DNA of 64,000 bases, from positions 1 to 64,000 of the forward strand of contig NZ_QMJY01000013.1 of NCBI RefSeq assembly GCF_003574395.1, read 5' to 3'. A program made the translations under genes and the position numbers. The notes under the pieces were generated by a model. That model worked only from the letters and a program-made list of their open reading frames with translations, had not been told where the DNA came from and searched no databases. Below, piece after piece: positions 7,985-18,262 of this stretch. The DNA is from Tabrizicola thermarum. GTDB lineage: Bacteria > Pseudomonadota > Alphaproteobacteria > Rhodobacterales > Rhodobacteraceae. How positions within the stretch are numbered: the stretch's first letter is position 1; every line of letters starts with the position of its first letter.

Positions 7985-9085
7985 TCAGACCCGCATGTGG
8001 CGCTGCGACATCAGGGCCGCGACGGACAGGGCCAGCGTCACCCCGGCCAGGATCCAGAAAAACCCCAGGGGCCCCATCCGCTCCATCAGCGGCGCAAGGA
8101 TCAGCGGCCCGCCGATCCCGCCCACCAGGCCCGAGGCGATGATCGTCGGCGGCACGCGCAGATCCTCGCCCATCTTTCCGCTTGCGGTGACGTAGAAGCC
8201 GGGGAAATACAGGCCCGCCGGGGCGCCGATCGCCACGAAGAACACCGCGGGCGACAGATGGATCGCCCCCAGCGCCAGCAGGGCAGTCACCACGATCGCG
8301 CCGGTGAACAGCACGAAGGCAGCGATCCGGTGGGCCACCAGCATCAGGGCCACCCGGGCCAGCAGGAAGACGACGAAGAAGGCGCTCAACAGCCGGGCGG
8401 CCGTCGCCTCGTCGATCCCGGCCCGGATCAGCGCGCTGGGGCCAAGGCCGATGAGGCAGGCCTCCAGCGCGATGGCGACCAGACCGAAGGCCATGATCCC
8501 CCAATGCGGACGGAAGGGACGCACCTGGCCCTCGGGCGCGGTCTGCGCGCGTCCGGCGGGACCCGCGAACAGCCAGACCGCCACCGCCAGCGCCGCCGTC
8601 AGCCCGAAGGACCAGCGCGGATCGCTGCCAAGGGCGACGAAGATCAGCGGTGCGGCGATGGCGCCGATCCCGAAGGTCGCGTTCAGCATGCTCAGCATCG
8701 AGGGCCCGAAGGCCCCGAAAGCCCGCAACACCCGCGGGTTGAAGACTGCCGTCGCCATCCCGTAGCCCGCGCCGAACACCGCAGCACCCGCAATCGTCAG
8801 CCACCAGCCGGCCAGCGCCGCAATCAGGGCCGCCCCCACGGCCATCATCGCCAGCGCATGGCGCGGCGTGACATGCGCCCCCCTCAGATACATGAAGCCC
8901 ACACCCAGGAAACACCCCACCCAATGCGAGGAGACAAGCACCCCGGCCTCGGCCAGGCTGACCGCGAACAGCCGGGAAAAGGCCGGCAGGGCCGGGCCAT
9001 ACAGGGACTGCCCCGCCCCCATCATCACGAAGGTCGCGATCCCGGCGAACAACAGGCCCGCATTGGCCCGGATCAGGTCTTTCAA
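7985..9085 (-). CDS. MFS transporter
   Basis: A 366-residue major facilitator with about 11-12 hydrophobic segments and glycine-rich turns such as GYGMATAVFNPRVLRA. It is short for the superfamily, with no long central loop. The N-terminal MKDLIRANAGLLFAGIATFVMMGAGQSLYGPALP is a normal first helix. Its substrate cannot be assigned. It is divergent from the thiolase gene (128 bases between starts), but nothing suggests a shared role. Confidence 0.8.
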   Translation of the reverse strand: MKDLIRANAGLLFAGIATFVMMGAGQSLYGPALPAFSRLFAVSLAEAGVLVSSHWVGCFLGVGFMYLRGAHVTPRHALAMMAVGAALIAALAGWWLTIAGAAVFGAGYGMATAVFNPRVLRAFGAFGPSMLSMLNATFGIGAIAAPLIFVALGSDPRWSFGLTAALAVAVWLFAGPAGRAQTAPEGQVRPFRPHWGIMAFGLVAIALEACLIGLGPSALIRAGIDEATAARLLSAFFVVFLLARVALMLVAHRIAAFVLFTGAIVVTALLALGAIHLSPAVFFVAIGAPAGLYFPGFYVTASGKMGEDLRVPPTIIASGLVGGIGGPLILAPLMERMGPLGFFWILAGVTLALSVAALMSQRHMRV

Positions 9086-9213
9086 GACTGGTCTCCCACT
9101 GATCCGCCCGACTTCTCGCGCCTGTTAGCGCATGTCAATGCCGCCCGTGACGCGACGTCGCCTGCGCAGCGGCCACGCTTTGGTGCATTCTGCCGAAAAC
9201 GCGCGAGGCCCCC

Positions 9214-10371
9214 ATGACCGACATCCACATCCTCTCGGCCGCCCGCACCGCCATCGGCGGCTTCGGCGGATCGCTCTCGTCCCTGCCGCCGATCGACATC
9301 GCCACCCATGCCGCGAAGGCCGCCCTCGCCCGGGCAGGCGTCGAGGGCGCGCAGATCGGCCAGGTCGTGATGGGCCATGTCATCAATACCGAACCGCGCG
9401 ACATGTATCTGTCCCGCGTCATGGCGATGAACGCGGGCATCCCCGAGACCACCCCGGCGATGAACGTCAACCGCCTCTGCGGCTCGGGCGCGCAGGCGAT
9501 CGTGTCCGCCGTCCAGGCGCTGATGCTGGGCGATGCCGAGATGGCCCTGGCCGGGGGCGCGGAGTGCATGAGCCGCTCGCCCTACATCCTGCCCGCCGCC
9601 CGCTTCGGGCAGAAGATGGGCGACACCCGGGCGCTGGACATGATGACCGGCGCGCTGACCTGTCCGTTCGGCACCGGCCACATGGGCGTGACGGCCGAGA
9701 ACGTCGCGGCCCGGCACGGCATCAGCCGCGAGGACCAGGACGCCTTCGCGCTGGAAAGCCAGACCCGCGCCGCCCGCGCGATTGCCGAAGGCCGGTTCGA
9801 AAGCCAGATCGTCCCGATCGAGATCGGCGGCAGGAAGGGTCCGGTGGTCTTCTCGGTCGACGAGCATCCGAAAGCCACCAGTGCCGCGGCTCTGGCGGGC
9901 CTGCGTCCGGCCTTCCAGAAGGACGGGACGGTGACGGCGGGCAATGCCTCGGGCATCAACGATGGGGCTGCGGCGCTGGTTCTGTCGCGGTCCGACAAGG
10001 GGTCGCGCGCGCGCATCATGGGCTATGCGCTGGCGGGGGTGGACCCGAAGGTCATGGGCCTTGGCCCGATCCCGGCGGTGCAGGCGCTGTGCCGGAAGCT
10101 GGGGATGAAACCTCAGTCCTTCGACGTCGTCGAATCGAACGAGGCTTTCGCGGCCCAGGCCCTCGCCGTCTCCCGCGCGCTGGACCTCGACCCGGCCCGG
10201 GTGAACCCCAACGGCGGAGCCATCGCGCTTGGCCATCCCGTCGGCGCCACGGGTGCGATCCTTGCGGTCAAGGCGCTGCACGAGCTGGAGCGGACTGGCG
10301 GCCGCACCGCGCTCATCACCCTGTGCATCGGCGGCGGTCAGGGCATCGCGCTGGCCATCGAGCGCGCCTGA
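9214..10371 (+). CDS. Thiolase (acetyl-CoA acetyltransferase / beta-ketothiolase)
   Basis: A 385-residue thiolase that condenses or cleaves acyl-CoA thioesters. The acyl-accepting Cys89 lies in NRLCGSGAQ, His341 in GHPVGATG and the second catalytic Cys371 in LCIGGGQG, so the triad is complete. Related proteins include PhaA, BktB and AtoB, and chain-length preference cannot be read from sequence. The gene stands alone, without the phaB or beta-oxidation partner genes often found beside it. It ends in a terminator-like repeat (10372-10446) that faces pbpC. Confidence 0.93.
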   Translation: MTDIHILSAARTAIGGFGGSLSSLPPIDIATHAAKAALARAGVEGAQIGQVVMGHVINTEPRDMYLSRVMAMNAGIPETTPAMNVNRLCGSGAQAIVSAVQALMLGDAEMALAGGAECMSRSPYILPAARFGQKMGDTRALDMMTGALTCPFGTGHMGVTAENVAARHGISREDQDAFALESQTRAARAIAEGRFESQIVPIEIGGRKGPVVFSVDEHPKATSAAALAGLRPAFQKDGTVTAGNASGINDGAAALVLSRSDKGSRARIMGYALAGVDPKVMGLGPIPAVQALCRKLGMKPQSFDVVESNEAFAAQALAVSRALDLDPARVNPNGGAIALGHPVGATGAILAVKALHELERTGGRTALITLCIGGGQGIALAIERA

Positions 10372-10446
10372 CGCCTGCTCGTGCGGCTTCCTCGTCTCGT
10401 CGGTGGTGCGCCAGCGAGAAGCGACGACGTCACCGACGAGCGGACC
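10372..10446 (-). repeat. 75-bp dispersed palindromic repeat, copy 1, between convergent thiolase and pbpC
   Basis: Arms CTCGTCGGTG (10396-10405) and CACCGACGAG (10431-10440) form a perfect 10-bp inverted repeat with a 25-nt loop. Read on the minus strand, the segment matches 45424-45496 in order along most of its length; shared blocks include CGCTGGCG, ACCGACG, GAGGAAG and CGCACGAG. It fills the whole gap between the two stops and could end transcription from both sides. Confidence 0.7.
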
Positions 10447-12486
10447 CTACCGCACCCGCACCGATGTCCGGGCCGAACGTCCCCGGGCGTCGATCACGCT
10501 TAGCGTCACGAACCCTTCCCCCGGCAGCGCCAGCATCGTCTCGCGCGCATCCATGCCGACGACCACCGGCACGCCGTCGGCGAGCCAGGTGAAGGGCGCC
10601 GTCCCTCCCGTCACCCGCACCTTCAGGCCCGCAGGCAGCAGTTCCACCTCTGCCCCATCCGGCGGGAAGGCCACGGCGGGGGCATCCGGCTCGGCCTGGA
10701 ACGCCGCCGTCCGCGACCGGAAGCGTTGCAGGGGCAGCGGCAGGTCGGCATTCGCCACCAGCAGGGTCGAGGCCGGGGCGGCAGGCTGCGGGTCCAGCTT
10801 GCCCTTCAGCCGGTTGAAGGCCTGGAACAGGACCGGCGCAGCCACATCCGCCCCGAAGGCCCCCGGCACCGGCGTGCCATCCGCCCGGCCCATCCAGACG
10901 CCCACCACATGGCGCCCGTCGAACCCGATCGCCCAGGCATCGCGGTGGCCATAGGAGGTCCCGGTCTTGTAGGCCAGCCGATTGCCTGGCGCCCCCGGCG
11001 GCGGCGCAAGGCCCGCGAGGATGTCGCCCACCTGCCAGGCCGCCACCGCAGAGACCACCCTCTGCCCCTTGGACCCTTCGGCGTCCAGCCGCCAGCGGAG
11101 CGGACGGGCCACCCCGCCGCGGGCGAGCATGGCGTAAAGCTGCACCATGTCGGTCAGCGTCACCCCCACGCCCCCCAGCGCGATTGCAAGCCCGGGCTGG
11201 TCGCCGGGAAAGACCGGCTTCATCCCGGCCTTCTCCATCGCCGAGATGAGCCTGGCCGGCCCCAGCGCATCGGTCAACGCCACCACGGGGATGTTGCGCG
11301 ACAGCTGCAAGGCCTCGCGCATGCGGATCGTGCCCAGGTAAAGCCTGTCGAAATTCTGCGGCGCATAGGCGCCAAAGCTCATCGGGCGGTCGTCGATCAT
11401 CGTTTCGGGATGACCCAGCCCTTCGTCGAAGGCCAGAGCATAGACCAGTGGCTTCAGCGTTGACCCGGGGGACCGCAGCGCCCGGGTCATGTCCACGAAC
11501 CCCTGCCGCAGATCGGCCTGATAGCCCGCCGATCCGACCGAGGCCAGGATCTCGCCCGAGGCATGGTCCGCCACCAGGATCGCCACCTGCAAGCGTTCGC
11601 CCCGGCCCTCGACGGCTTCCTGCGCCAGCGCCTCCAGCTTCTTCTGCACCTCGAGGTCAAGGGTCAGCCTGTGGCTCAGCGCCTGCGGGGCCTCCTCCCG
11701 GGCCCGGTCCGCCAGATGCGGGGCAAAGGCCGGGAAGGCCTTGCGCAGGCCCGGCACCTTCTCGCGCAGGGCGGCTGAGGCGTCATCCGCGTCAAGCACC
11801 CCTTCGGCCACGGCACGGGCAAGGACGCGGTTGCGCGCCGCCTCGGCCCGGTCGGCAGCGCGGTCGGGGCGGCGGGTTTCCGGGGATTGCGGAATGGCCA
11901 CCAGAAGGGCTGCTTCCGCCGGGGTCAGGCGGGCGGGCTCCTTGCCGAAATAGCTGATCGAAGCCGCGCGGACGCCTTCAAGGTTCCCGCCGAAGGGGGC
12001 GAGGTGCAGGTAGAGTTGCAGGATCTGGTCCTTGGACAGCCGCCGCTCCAGCGCCAGTGCCACCCGCATCTGGCGCAGCTTGCCGCCGACCTGGCCCGTG
12101 GTGCCCTCTTCCAGAAGCCGGGCCACCTGCATCGTCAGGGTGGACCCCCCCGACACGATCCGGCCGTTCTTCACCGCTTGCAGCACCGCGCGCGTCATCG
12201 ACCGGAGGTCTACCCCGCCGTGCCGGTAGAACCGCTTGTCCTCGTAGGCAAGAAGCATCCGCAGATATTTCGGGTCCACCTTGTCTGGCGGCAGCGCCAG
12301 CCGCCAGCGGCCATCGGCCACCGTATAGGCCCGCAACAGGTCGCCGTCGCGGTCCAGCACCTCGACGGACATCTCCACCGCCAGGGGCGGCAGGATCGTC
12401 GCGTCAATCCAGGCGTCGAACCTGTCACGCCCCAGGGCGGCAAGCCAGAGGACGAGAGCGATACCGATGATCCGGCGGGCGCGCAT
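10447..12486 (-). CDS. pbpC: Penicillin-binding protein 1C (bifunctional class A PBP)
   Basis: A 679-residue peptidoglycan glycosyltransferase/transpeptidase. It has an N-terminal membrane anchor (MRARRIIGIALVLWLAALG), a GT51 domain with the EDKRFYRHGGVD motif near residue 85, and a transpeptidase domain with the SxxK serine in SPGSTLKP, the SRN motif and YKTGTSYGHRDAW. A C-terminal PBP1C-type beta domain follows. The gene lies downstream of alpha-2-macroglobulin in the same direction; the two proteins are a known functional pair, with PBP1C thought to repair cell wall damage while the macroglobulin traps proteases. Confidence 0.95.
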   Translation of the reverse strand: MRARRIIGIALVLWLAALGRDRFDAWIDATILPPLAVEMSVEVLDRDGDLLRAYTVADGRWRLALPPDKVDPKYLRMLLAYEDKRFYRHGGVDLRSMTRAVLQAVKNGRIVSGGSTLTMQVARLLEEGTTGQVGGKLRQMRVALALERRLSKDQILQLYLHLAPFGGNLEGVRAASISYFGKEPARLTPAEAALLVAIPQSPETRRPDRAADRAEAARNRVLARAVAEGVLDADDASAALREKVPGLRKAFPAFAPHLADRAREEAPQALSHRLTLDLEVQKKLEALAQEAVEGRGERLQVAILVADHASGEILASVGSAGYQADLRQGFVDMTRALRSPGSTLKPLVYALAFDEGLGHPETMIDDRPMSFGAYAPQNFDRLYLGTIRMREALQLSRNIPVVALTDALGPARLISAMEKAGMKPVFPGDQPGLAIALGGVGVTLTDMVQLYAMLARGGVARPLRWRLDAEGSKGQRVVSAVAAWQVGDILAGLAPPPGAPGNRLAYKTGTSYGHRDAWAIGFDGRHVVGVWMGRADGTPVPGAFGADVAAPVLFQAFNRLKGKLDPQPAAPASTLLVANADLPLPLQRFRSRTAAFQAEPDAPAVAFPPDGAEVELLPAGLKVRVTGGTAPFTWLADGVPVVVGMDARETMLALPGEGFVTLSVIDARGRSARTSVRVR

Positions 12487-12496
12487 CAGAAACCCT

Positions 12497-12556
12497 GTCC
12501 CGGGCTCGACCCGGGACCCCGCGCATCGGCCCGAGGCCCCGGGTCAAGCCCGGGGC
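12497..12556. repeat. Paired-palindrome intergenic repeat between alpha-2-macroglobulin and pbpC
   Basis: GTCCCGGG/CCCGGGAC with loop CTCGA (12497-12517) is followed 18 bases later by GCCCCGGG/CCCGGGGC with loop TCAAG (12536-12556). Both have 8-bp stems and 5-nt loops, as in the 4521-4579 element. It lies in the 145-base gap between the two genes, so it may modulate their relative expression. Confidence 0.75.
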
Positions 12557-12631
12557 GGGTGATCCTTGCCCCGACCGACCGCCTTGCCGGGCGAAGGACG
12601 AAAGGCGCATATGCCCTTGCCCGATCCATCC

Positions 12632-15600
12632 CTAGGGCGTGATCGTCAGCGTCCCGGTCTCGCTCCGCGCGCGGTAATCGGGGCGGTACATGTCCTCGAC
12701 CGAGGCGGCAGGGTGGTGGAACGTGCCGGGGCTGACCGCGCGGACGACATAGGCCAGCTTGAACGGCTGATCCGAGCGCCAGTCGACCGCCGTCAGGAAG
12801 CGGTCCTGACGGAACTCGGAATGGCTCACGTCCTGCATGGCATCCAGCCAGCCCAGCTCCGAGGTCGATCCCGCCGACATCAGGTTCGGGTTGTCGATCT
12901 CGAACCCTGCGGGCAGGGGATCGCTGACCATCAGCCGCGCTTCGCCATAGCCGAACGGCTGGACCTCCAGCACCACGACCAGACGGGTTCCGGCAGCGAC
13001 ACCCTCGCGGGTGCTGACTTCCTGACCTTCCATCGTGTAATAGGTCCGCGTGATCGCATAGCCGTTGCCGCCCGCCGGTTCGGGGTCGGACGGCACGCCG
13101 TAGGCGGTGATGGTGACAGTCGTGCCGGCCCCGTCGTTCTTCACCACGACCGGAGTCACCGAGCCTGCGTCCAGCACGCGCACCAGCGGCCCCTCGGCAG
13201 GCTTGCCGTCGATGGTGATCCCTTCGGCTCCCGACCGGTCGATCAGCGCATTCGCTGCCAGAAGCGCCCAGGACGCCTCTTGCGTCGACAGGTTGGTGCC
13301 CTGACGCGCCAGCCGGTCGGTCAGCGCCTCACGGTCCACCGCCTGGCTTCCGGCCTCCACCGCCAGCGTCAGCAGTGCCGCCGCGTCGCGGTAGCGGGTG
13401 CCGTAGTCCACCCGCCAGACCTGCCCGACCTCGGGCGCCTCGGCCTCCATCCTGGCCACGGCCTTGCGGAACATCGCATCGGCCCGCGGCTGGTCGCCAT
13501 AACTCGCCAGCGCCGCCCCAAGCTGCGCCATCGCGATCGGGGTCGCAAAGTCATCGCCCTTCACGTCGACATAATAGCGCAGGTCGCCGACCGCCGCCGC
13601 ACCCTCGCGCGCCAGCACCATCAGAGCATAGGCCAGCGCCTCGCCGCCGCCGTTGGTCTGGGCGCTGAAGTCGGGCGCGTAGTTCACCTGGTTGCGCAGG
13701 TTCGACAGCGCCGACTTGAAGGCGATGTCCGGCACCTGATAGCCCTGCGCCCTGGCCCGGCTGAGGAAATCGGTGACATAGGCATCCAGCCACAGATCGC
13801 CGTCAGAGGGGCCCCAAAGCCCGAACCCGCCGGTCGAGGACTGGTTCGCCAGGATCTCGACCACCGCCTCGTCGATGCGCTTGCGGATGTTGTCGGCCCC
13901 CTTCAGGTCCATCACCTGCGCCACCTGATCGAAATACAGCAGAGGCAGCGCCTTCGAGATCATCTGCTCGGTGCAGCCATAGGGATAGCGGTCCAGCGCC
14001 GCCAGCAGGCCCGGCGCATTCAGCCGCGCCAAAGGCCCGACCGCCATCGTCGCCTTGCCCGATCCCGGGACCAGCCCGGCAAAGACATTCTCGTCGAAGG
14101 TGAAACTTTGCCCGCTGGCCAGCTCCACGCGGGAAATCCGCGCGATCTCGGGGTCGTTCACCTGCACCGGCACGGTCAGCGTCTTCTTCAGCACCTTGCC
14201 GTCCGGCGTGGTTAGGCTGACCTCGATGGTCTGCACCCCCACATCCCCCGCCGTCACCGGCACTTCGAACACCGCCTTGGCCTTGTCGTCCAGATCGAAG
14301 CCCGAAGGCACCTCGCCCAGCGTCAGACCGTTCGCGGTCACATCCAGGCTCATCCGGCCCGACGGCCCGGTGGCATGGACGATCTCCAGCAACAGCCGCG
14401 ACTGGTCTCCAGGAGACATGAACCGCGGCACCGAGGCTGTCACCACCACCGGATCGCGCACCAGCACGTCCGCGCTGGCCTGTCCGACCCCGGTCTTCGA
14501 CCAGGCCACGGCCATCACCTTCACGGTGCCGTTGAAGCTGGGCAGATCAAACGACGCCCGCGCATAGCCATCGGCCCCCACGGTCACCGGCCCGGTGAAA
14601 TAGGCCACCAGTTCCTCTGTGGGGGGCGGAGCCTGCAACCGCGCCTGCGCGCCCGCGTCCCCGCCGGACCGCACCTCGCCCGTGGCCCCGTTCATCCCGT
14701 CGATCAGCCGGCCATAGATGTCGCGGATGCCGACGCCCAGCCGCCGCTGACCGAAGTAATAGGCCGACGGATCGGGGGCCTTGAACCCGGTCAGGTTCAG
14801 GATGCCCACATCCACGGCGGCAATCGTGACATAGGCCGTCTCGCCCGCCGTCACCCCGTCAACCTTCACCGCCACGTCCAGCGGCCCGCGCGGGGCCGCC
14901 TCTGCCGCCACTTCGACCTTGGCGGACAAGGCCCGCGCGCCCGGATCGATGCTGGCATGGGTCAGCCCCAGGGCCCGCGCCGGATTGCGGCCCGCCGCCA
15001 CGTCCATCGGCCGCAGGACCGAGGCCGTGACATAGACCCCCGCGCCCCATTCGTCGGTCACGGGCAGGGAGATCAGGTTCTCGCCCTCCTTCACCTCGAC
15101 CGCCTGCATGGCGACCAGCCGGTTCGACAGCACCGTCACCAGCGCCGTGCCCGCCGCCCGGGGCACGATCCGCAGCGTCGCTGTCTCGCCCGGCTTGTAG
15201 GCAGGCTTGTCAAGGGACAGCTCCAGCGTGTCCGGCGTGGCCGAGGCATCCGCAGGCGCGTACCAGCCCGCGTAGAACTCCATCGAGCTTGCCGACTTCC
15301 CGCCATCCCGGCGTTCGACCACGATCTCGTAGGTGCCCCAGGTCACGTTGGCGGCGATTTCCACCGGCGCGGCACCCAGCGTCGCATCGCCCTCGTCCAC
15401 CAGCACGCGGCTGACCACCGGCTCCCAGCTCCAGTTGCCGTAGCTCTGATACCATTGATAGTCGTATTCGACGCGGCTGACCTTCCAGTGCACCGGCAGA
15501 TCGACCAGAGCCTCGCCCGCGCCGACCGCGATCAGCTGGAACCGCGCATCGCTACCCTCGGCCGCGACGCCATCGAACATCGGTTTGATCCCGATCATCG

Positions 15601-18082
15601 GTTCGGCCGGCGACAGCGCCTTGACGACCGATCGTTCCACCGGACGGCCCGAGCCTTCTGCGACCCGCACGGTGACCTTTGCCTCCAGCGGGCGGTGGGG
15701 ATCATCGACCTGCGGCAGAGAGACCGGCAGGATCGCCGTCCCGTCCGCAGCCGTCTCGGCACCGTCCAGCGACGCCATCTGCGCGCTGAAGGGCTGGTCG
15801 TGGCGCCCGAAGACATAGCCGGGGAACTTCTCCAGCCCCTCAGCCGCGCGCAACAGGACCTCGCCCTCGACGGCCAGCCCCGCGCCCGGAGCGCCGAAGA
15901 GATAGCGCGCGGCAAGGGTCAGATCGACCGGATCGCCGCCCAGAACCAGCGGCGCATCGGCCAGGCTCAGGTCGAAATCGATCCGTTCGGGCAGGAAATC
16001 CTCGACCAGGAAGGTCTTCGACGCCAGCGCCGGGGCCTGAAGATCGGCATACATCTCCAGCCGCCAGACCCCGCGCGGGGCAGACCCGGCGATGGGCAGG
16101 GCGAAGACATGACCGCCCGCGCCCTGATCCTCGACCAGCTGGCGCGAATATTCCACGCCGTCCGGCCGCGACAGGATCGCCGTCAGGGGCAGGCCGTCCA
16201 CGGCCTTCTGTTCCGGGTCGCGCGCCAGAGCGGTCACATAGACCGTCTCGCCGGCGCGATAGGCCCCGCGATCCGTGGTCACGAACACATCGACCGGAGG
16301 CGCGGCCTCGCGCCCCTCGACGCCCCGGTCGGACAGGTCGAACTCGGGATCGGTCAGCGACAGGAAGGCGATGTCGGTGTCCGCCTCCTTGACCACCACC
16401 ATCGCCGGGGCGGACCCGCCCGTGCCACGGGTCAGGCCCGCGTCAAAGCGGGCATAGCCCTGATCGTCGGTCGTTGCCGTGCCAAGCACCGCATTCGCGC
16501 GGTTCAGAAGCTCGACCGTCACACCCGGCTTGGCCCCTGCCGTGCCAAGGCTGCGCACAAAGACATGCAGCCCGTCCACGCCGGACATCGTGGTGATCCC
16601 GAGGTCCGAGATCACGAACCACTGCCACGCCGGCGGAATGGTGTAGGGGTCTACCCCCGGCACTTCGGCCTTCAGCGCATAGATGCCCGCCGAAAGCCCC
16701 TTGATCGCATCGCCCATCGGCAGGCGTGTGGTGACATCCCTGTTCACCTCCTGCCCGACCGTGGCCGCGCCGCTCCACAGCTTTTCCCCCACGCTGTCGG
16801 CGAAAGTCTCCTCGGAGTAGACGTTGATCGGCGCACCGAAATAGTAGTCCTGGATCGACCGCAGGATGTTCCGGTCGGTGACGCGATACAGCGTCAGGTC
16901 CAGCTTTTCGGTGTTCACCGTCTGCACCGGCAGCGCGGCATCGCCCGCCTTCGGCAGCACATAGCCGCGGCCCGGGAACTTCACCCCCGGCGCACGGTCG
17001 CGGATGTATTGCGCGATCTCGACCGACTTGGCCATGGTCTGCCCGTCCGCCGCCGGAAGCCCTTCGCGGAAGGTCACGGCATAGCGCTTGCCATGCTCCA
17101 GCCCCGCAACGCACAACTGCCGCCAGCCGCCGTTTTCCACGACAAGCCCCGGTTCGGTCATCTTGACAAAGCTCGCGTAATCGACGCCCGAGGCCGCCAG
17201 GTCCTCCGAGAAGGTGACGCAGAGCCGCGGACGCGCCAGATCGGATTGCACCTGCGTCTCGATGATGCGGAAGCCGTATTTCCCGATGGCATCGTCCAGC
17301 AAGGCCGCGGTATCCGTGCGCGGTTGCAAGGATTGCGCCAGCCGCAGCGCCTGCACCGTGTCGCGCCCGCGCCCGTTGCGTTCCAGGACCTCGCCCATCA
17401 CCACCAGGATCGAATGCCGCAGCGCAGGGCTTTCGGCCCGCAGGTAGGCGTTGATCGACGACAGGAAGGCCTGGTTCAGGAAATAGCCGAACTGATTCGC
17501 ATCCGCCTTCGACGCCTCAAGCTGGCGCCGCGCGAATTCGCCCCAGGTCGCCGCGTCGTCGGTCAGGTTCAACGCCGCCCCGGTGAAGGCCGCAGCCTCG
17601 GCCCAACTGCCCCGTGCCTCCGCCTCGGCCGCCGCCGCCAGATGCTCCTCGGCGCTCCACTGACCCGTGGTGTGCTGCCGCCCGAGGCCCTGGGCCTGCT
17701 CGAACGCGGGCTGGATGTCCCAGTCGGCCAGGAAGCCCAGTTCCCCCCGCCGCGCCCTGGCCGCCGCCAGCACCGCCTTGTCGGTCTGGATCACCGTGGC
17801 CGAGTAGGCCCCCGCAAAGAACGTGCCCGCGCCGGGGTCCTTCTTCACAAAGCACGACCCGTTCCGCGTGTTGAACACATAGGCATCGCAGCGCGCATTG
17901 GTCAGGCAGGCGCGCTCGCAGGCCTCGATCGTGGTGTCGAAGACCGACGCGATGTCGCCCCCCGGCAGGTCCTGGTCCTGGGTCACGACGAATCGACGCT
18001 CCGGGATCAGGTCCTGCGCCTGTGCCATCCCGAAACTGCCCAGAAACGCCACCGCCGCCGCAGCTTTCAGCAACAAACGCAT
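12632..18082 (-). CDS. Bacterial alpha-2-macroglobulin with N-terminal PAN domain
   Basis: A 1,816-residue secreted protease trap. The signal peptide MRLLLKAAAAVAFLGSFGMAQAQ ends with a signal peptidase I site rather than a lipobox, unlike the lipoprotein YfhM. A PAN/Apple-like cysteine-bearing segment (about 35-100, DTTIEACERACLTNARCDAYVF) comes next, followed by MG domains. The thioester motif PYGCTEQ has Cys1370 and Gln1373, then the alpha-helical domain (about 1390-1650). The start at 18082 has a GGGAGG site; upstream in-frame codons lack one. It lies upstream of pbpC in the same direction. Confidence 0.95.
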   Translation of the reverse strand: MRLLLKAAAAVAFLGSFGMAQAQDLIPERRFVVTQDQDLPGGDIASVFDTTIEACERACLTNARCDAYVFNTRNGSCFVKKDPGAGTFFAGAYSATVIQTDKAVLAAARARRGELGFLADWDIQPAFEQAQGLGRQHTTGQWSAEEHLAAAAEAEARGSWAEAAAFTGAALNLTDDAATWGEFARRQLEASKADANQFGYFLNQAFLSSINAYLRAESPALRHSILVVMGEVLERNGRGRDTVQALRLAQSLQPRTDTAALLDDAIGKYGFRIIETQVQSDLARPRLCVTFSEDLAASGVDYASFVKMTEPGLVVENGGWRQLCVAGLEHGKRYAVTFREGLPAADGQTMAKSVEIAQYIRDRAPGVKFPGRGYVLPKAGDAALPVQTVNTEKLDLTLYRVTDRNILRSIQDYYFGAPINVYSEETFADSVGEKLWSGAATVGQEVNRDVTTRLPMGDAIKGLSAGIYALKAEVPGVDPYTIPPAWQWFVISDLGITTMSGVDGLHVFVRSLGTAGAKPGVTVELLNRANAVLGTATTDDQGYARFDAGLTRGTGGSAPAMVVVKEADTDIAFLSLTDPEFDLSDRGVEGREAAPPVDVFVTTDRGAYRAGETVYVTALARDPEQKAVDGLPLTAILSRPDGVEYSRQLVEDQGAGGHVFALPIAGSAPRGVWRLEMYADLQAPALASKTFLVEDFLPERIDFDLSLADAPLVLGGDPVDLTLAARYLFGAPGAGLAVEGEVLLRAAEGLEKFPGYVFGRHDQPFSAQMASLDGAETAADGTAILPVSLPQVDDPHRPLEAKVTVRVAEGSGRPVERSVVKALSPAEPMIGIKPMFDGVAAEGSDARFQLIAVGAGEALVDLPVHWKVSRVEYDYQWYQSYGNWSWEPVVSRVLVDEGDATLGAAPVEIAANVTWGTYEIVVERRDGGKSASSMEFYAGWYAPADASATPDTLELSLDKPAYKPGETATLRIVPRAAGTALVTVLSNRLVAMQAVEVKEGENLISLPVTDEWGAGVYVTASVLRPMDVAAGRNPARALGLTHASIDPGARALSAKVEVAAEAAPRGPLDVAVKVDGVTAGETAYVTIAAVDVGILNLTGFKAPDPSAYYFGQRRLGVGIRDIYGRLIDGMNGATGEVRSGGDAGAQARLQAPPPTEELVAYFTGPVTVGADGYARASFDLPSFNGTVKVMAVAWSKTGVGQASADVLVRDPVVVTASVPRFMSPGDQSRLLLEIVHATGPSGRMSLDVTANGLTLGEVPSGFDLDDKAKAVFEVPVTAGDVGVQTIEVSLTTPDGKVLKKTLTVPVQVNDPEIARISRVELASGQSFTFDENVFAGLVPGSGKATMAVGPLARLNAPGLLAALDRYPYGCTEQMISKALPLLYFDQVAQVMDLKGADNIRKRIDEAVVEILANQSSTGGFGLWGPSDGDLWLDAYVTDFLSRARAQGYQVPDIAFKSALSNLRNQVNYAPDFSAQTNGGGEALAYALMVLAREGAAAVGDLRYYVDVKGDDFATPIAMAQLGAALASYGDQPRADAMFRKAVARMEAEAPEVGQVWRVDYGTRYRDAAALLTLAVEAGSQAVDREALTDRLARQGTNLSTQEASWALLAANALIDRSGAEGITIDGKPAEGPLVRVLDAGSVTPVVVKNDGAGTTVTITAYGVPSDPEPAGGNGYAITRTYYTMEGQEVSTREGVAAGTRLVVVLEVQPFGYGEARLMVSDPLPAGFEIDNPNLMSAGSTSELGWLDAMQDVSHSEFRQDRFLTAVDWRSDQPFKLAYVVRAVSPGTFHHPAASVEDMYRPDYRARSETGTLTITP

Positions 18083-18262
18083 CAAAATGCCTCCCTGACC
18101 GAACGGCTCGAGTGTCGCATGGCCCGCCCCGGCGAGGCAAGCGCAGGCGATCTGCCCTGGCGTTAAGCCTTGGTTCATCTCGAGTTGCGAAGCTAGTGGC
18201 GAAAACCGGATGTGCGGGGGCCGCTCCACCGCCAATGGGCAAGAAATGTCGGCTGGAACAGC

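Noticed and set aside
14375-18166. A 1,263-codon open frame on the plus strand opposite alpha-2-macroglobulin
   Set aside because: It is the antisense shadow of a clear gene with signal peptide and thioester motif. The translation is rich in Arg, His, Gly and Pro with no domain, as expected from high-GC codon bias.
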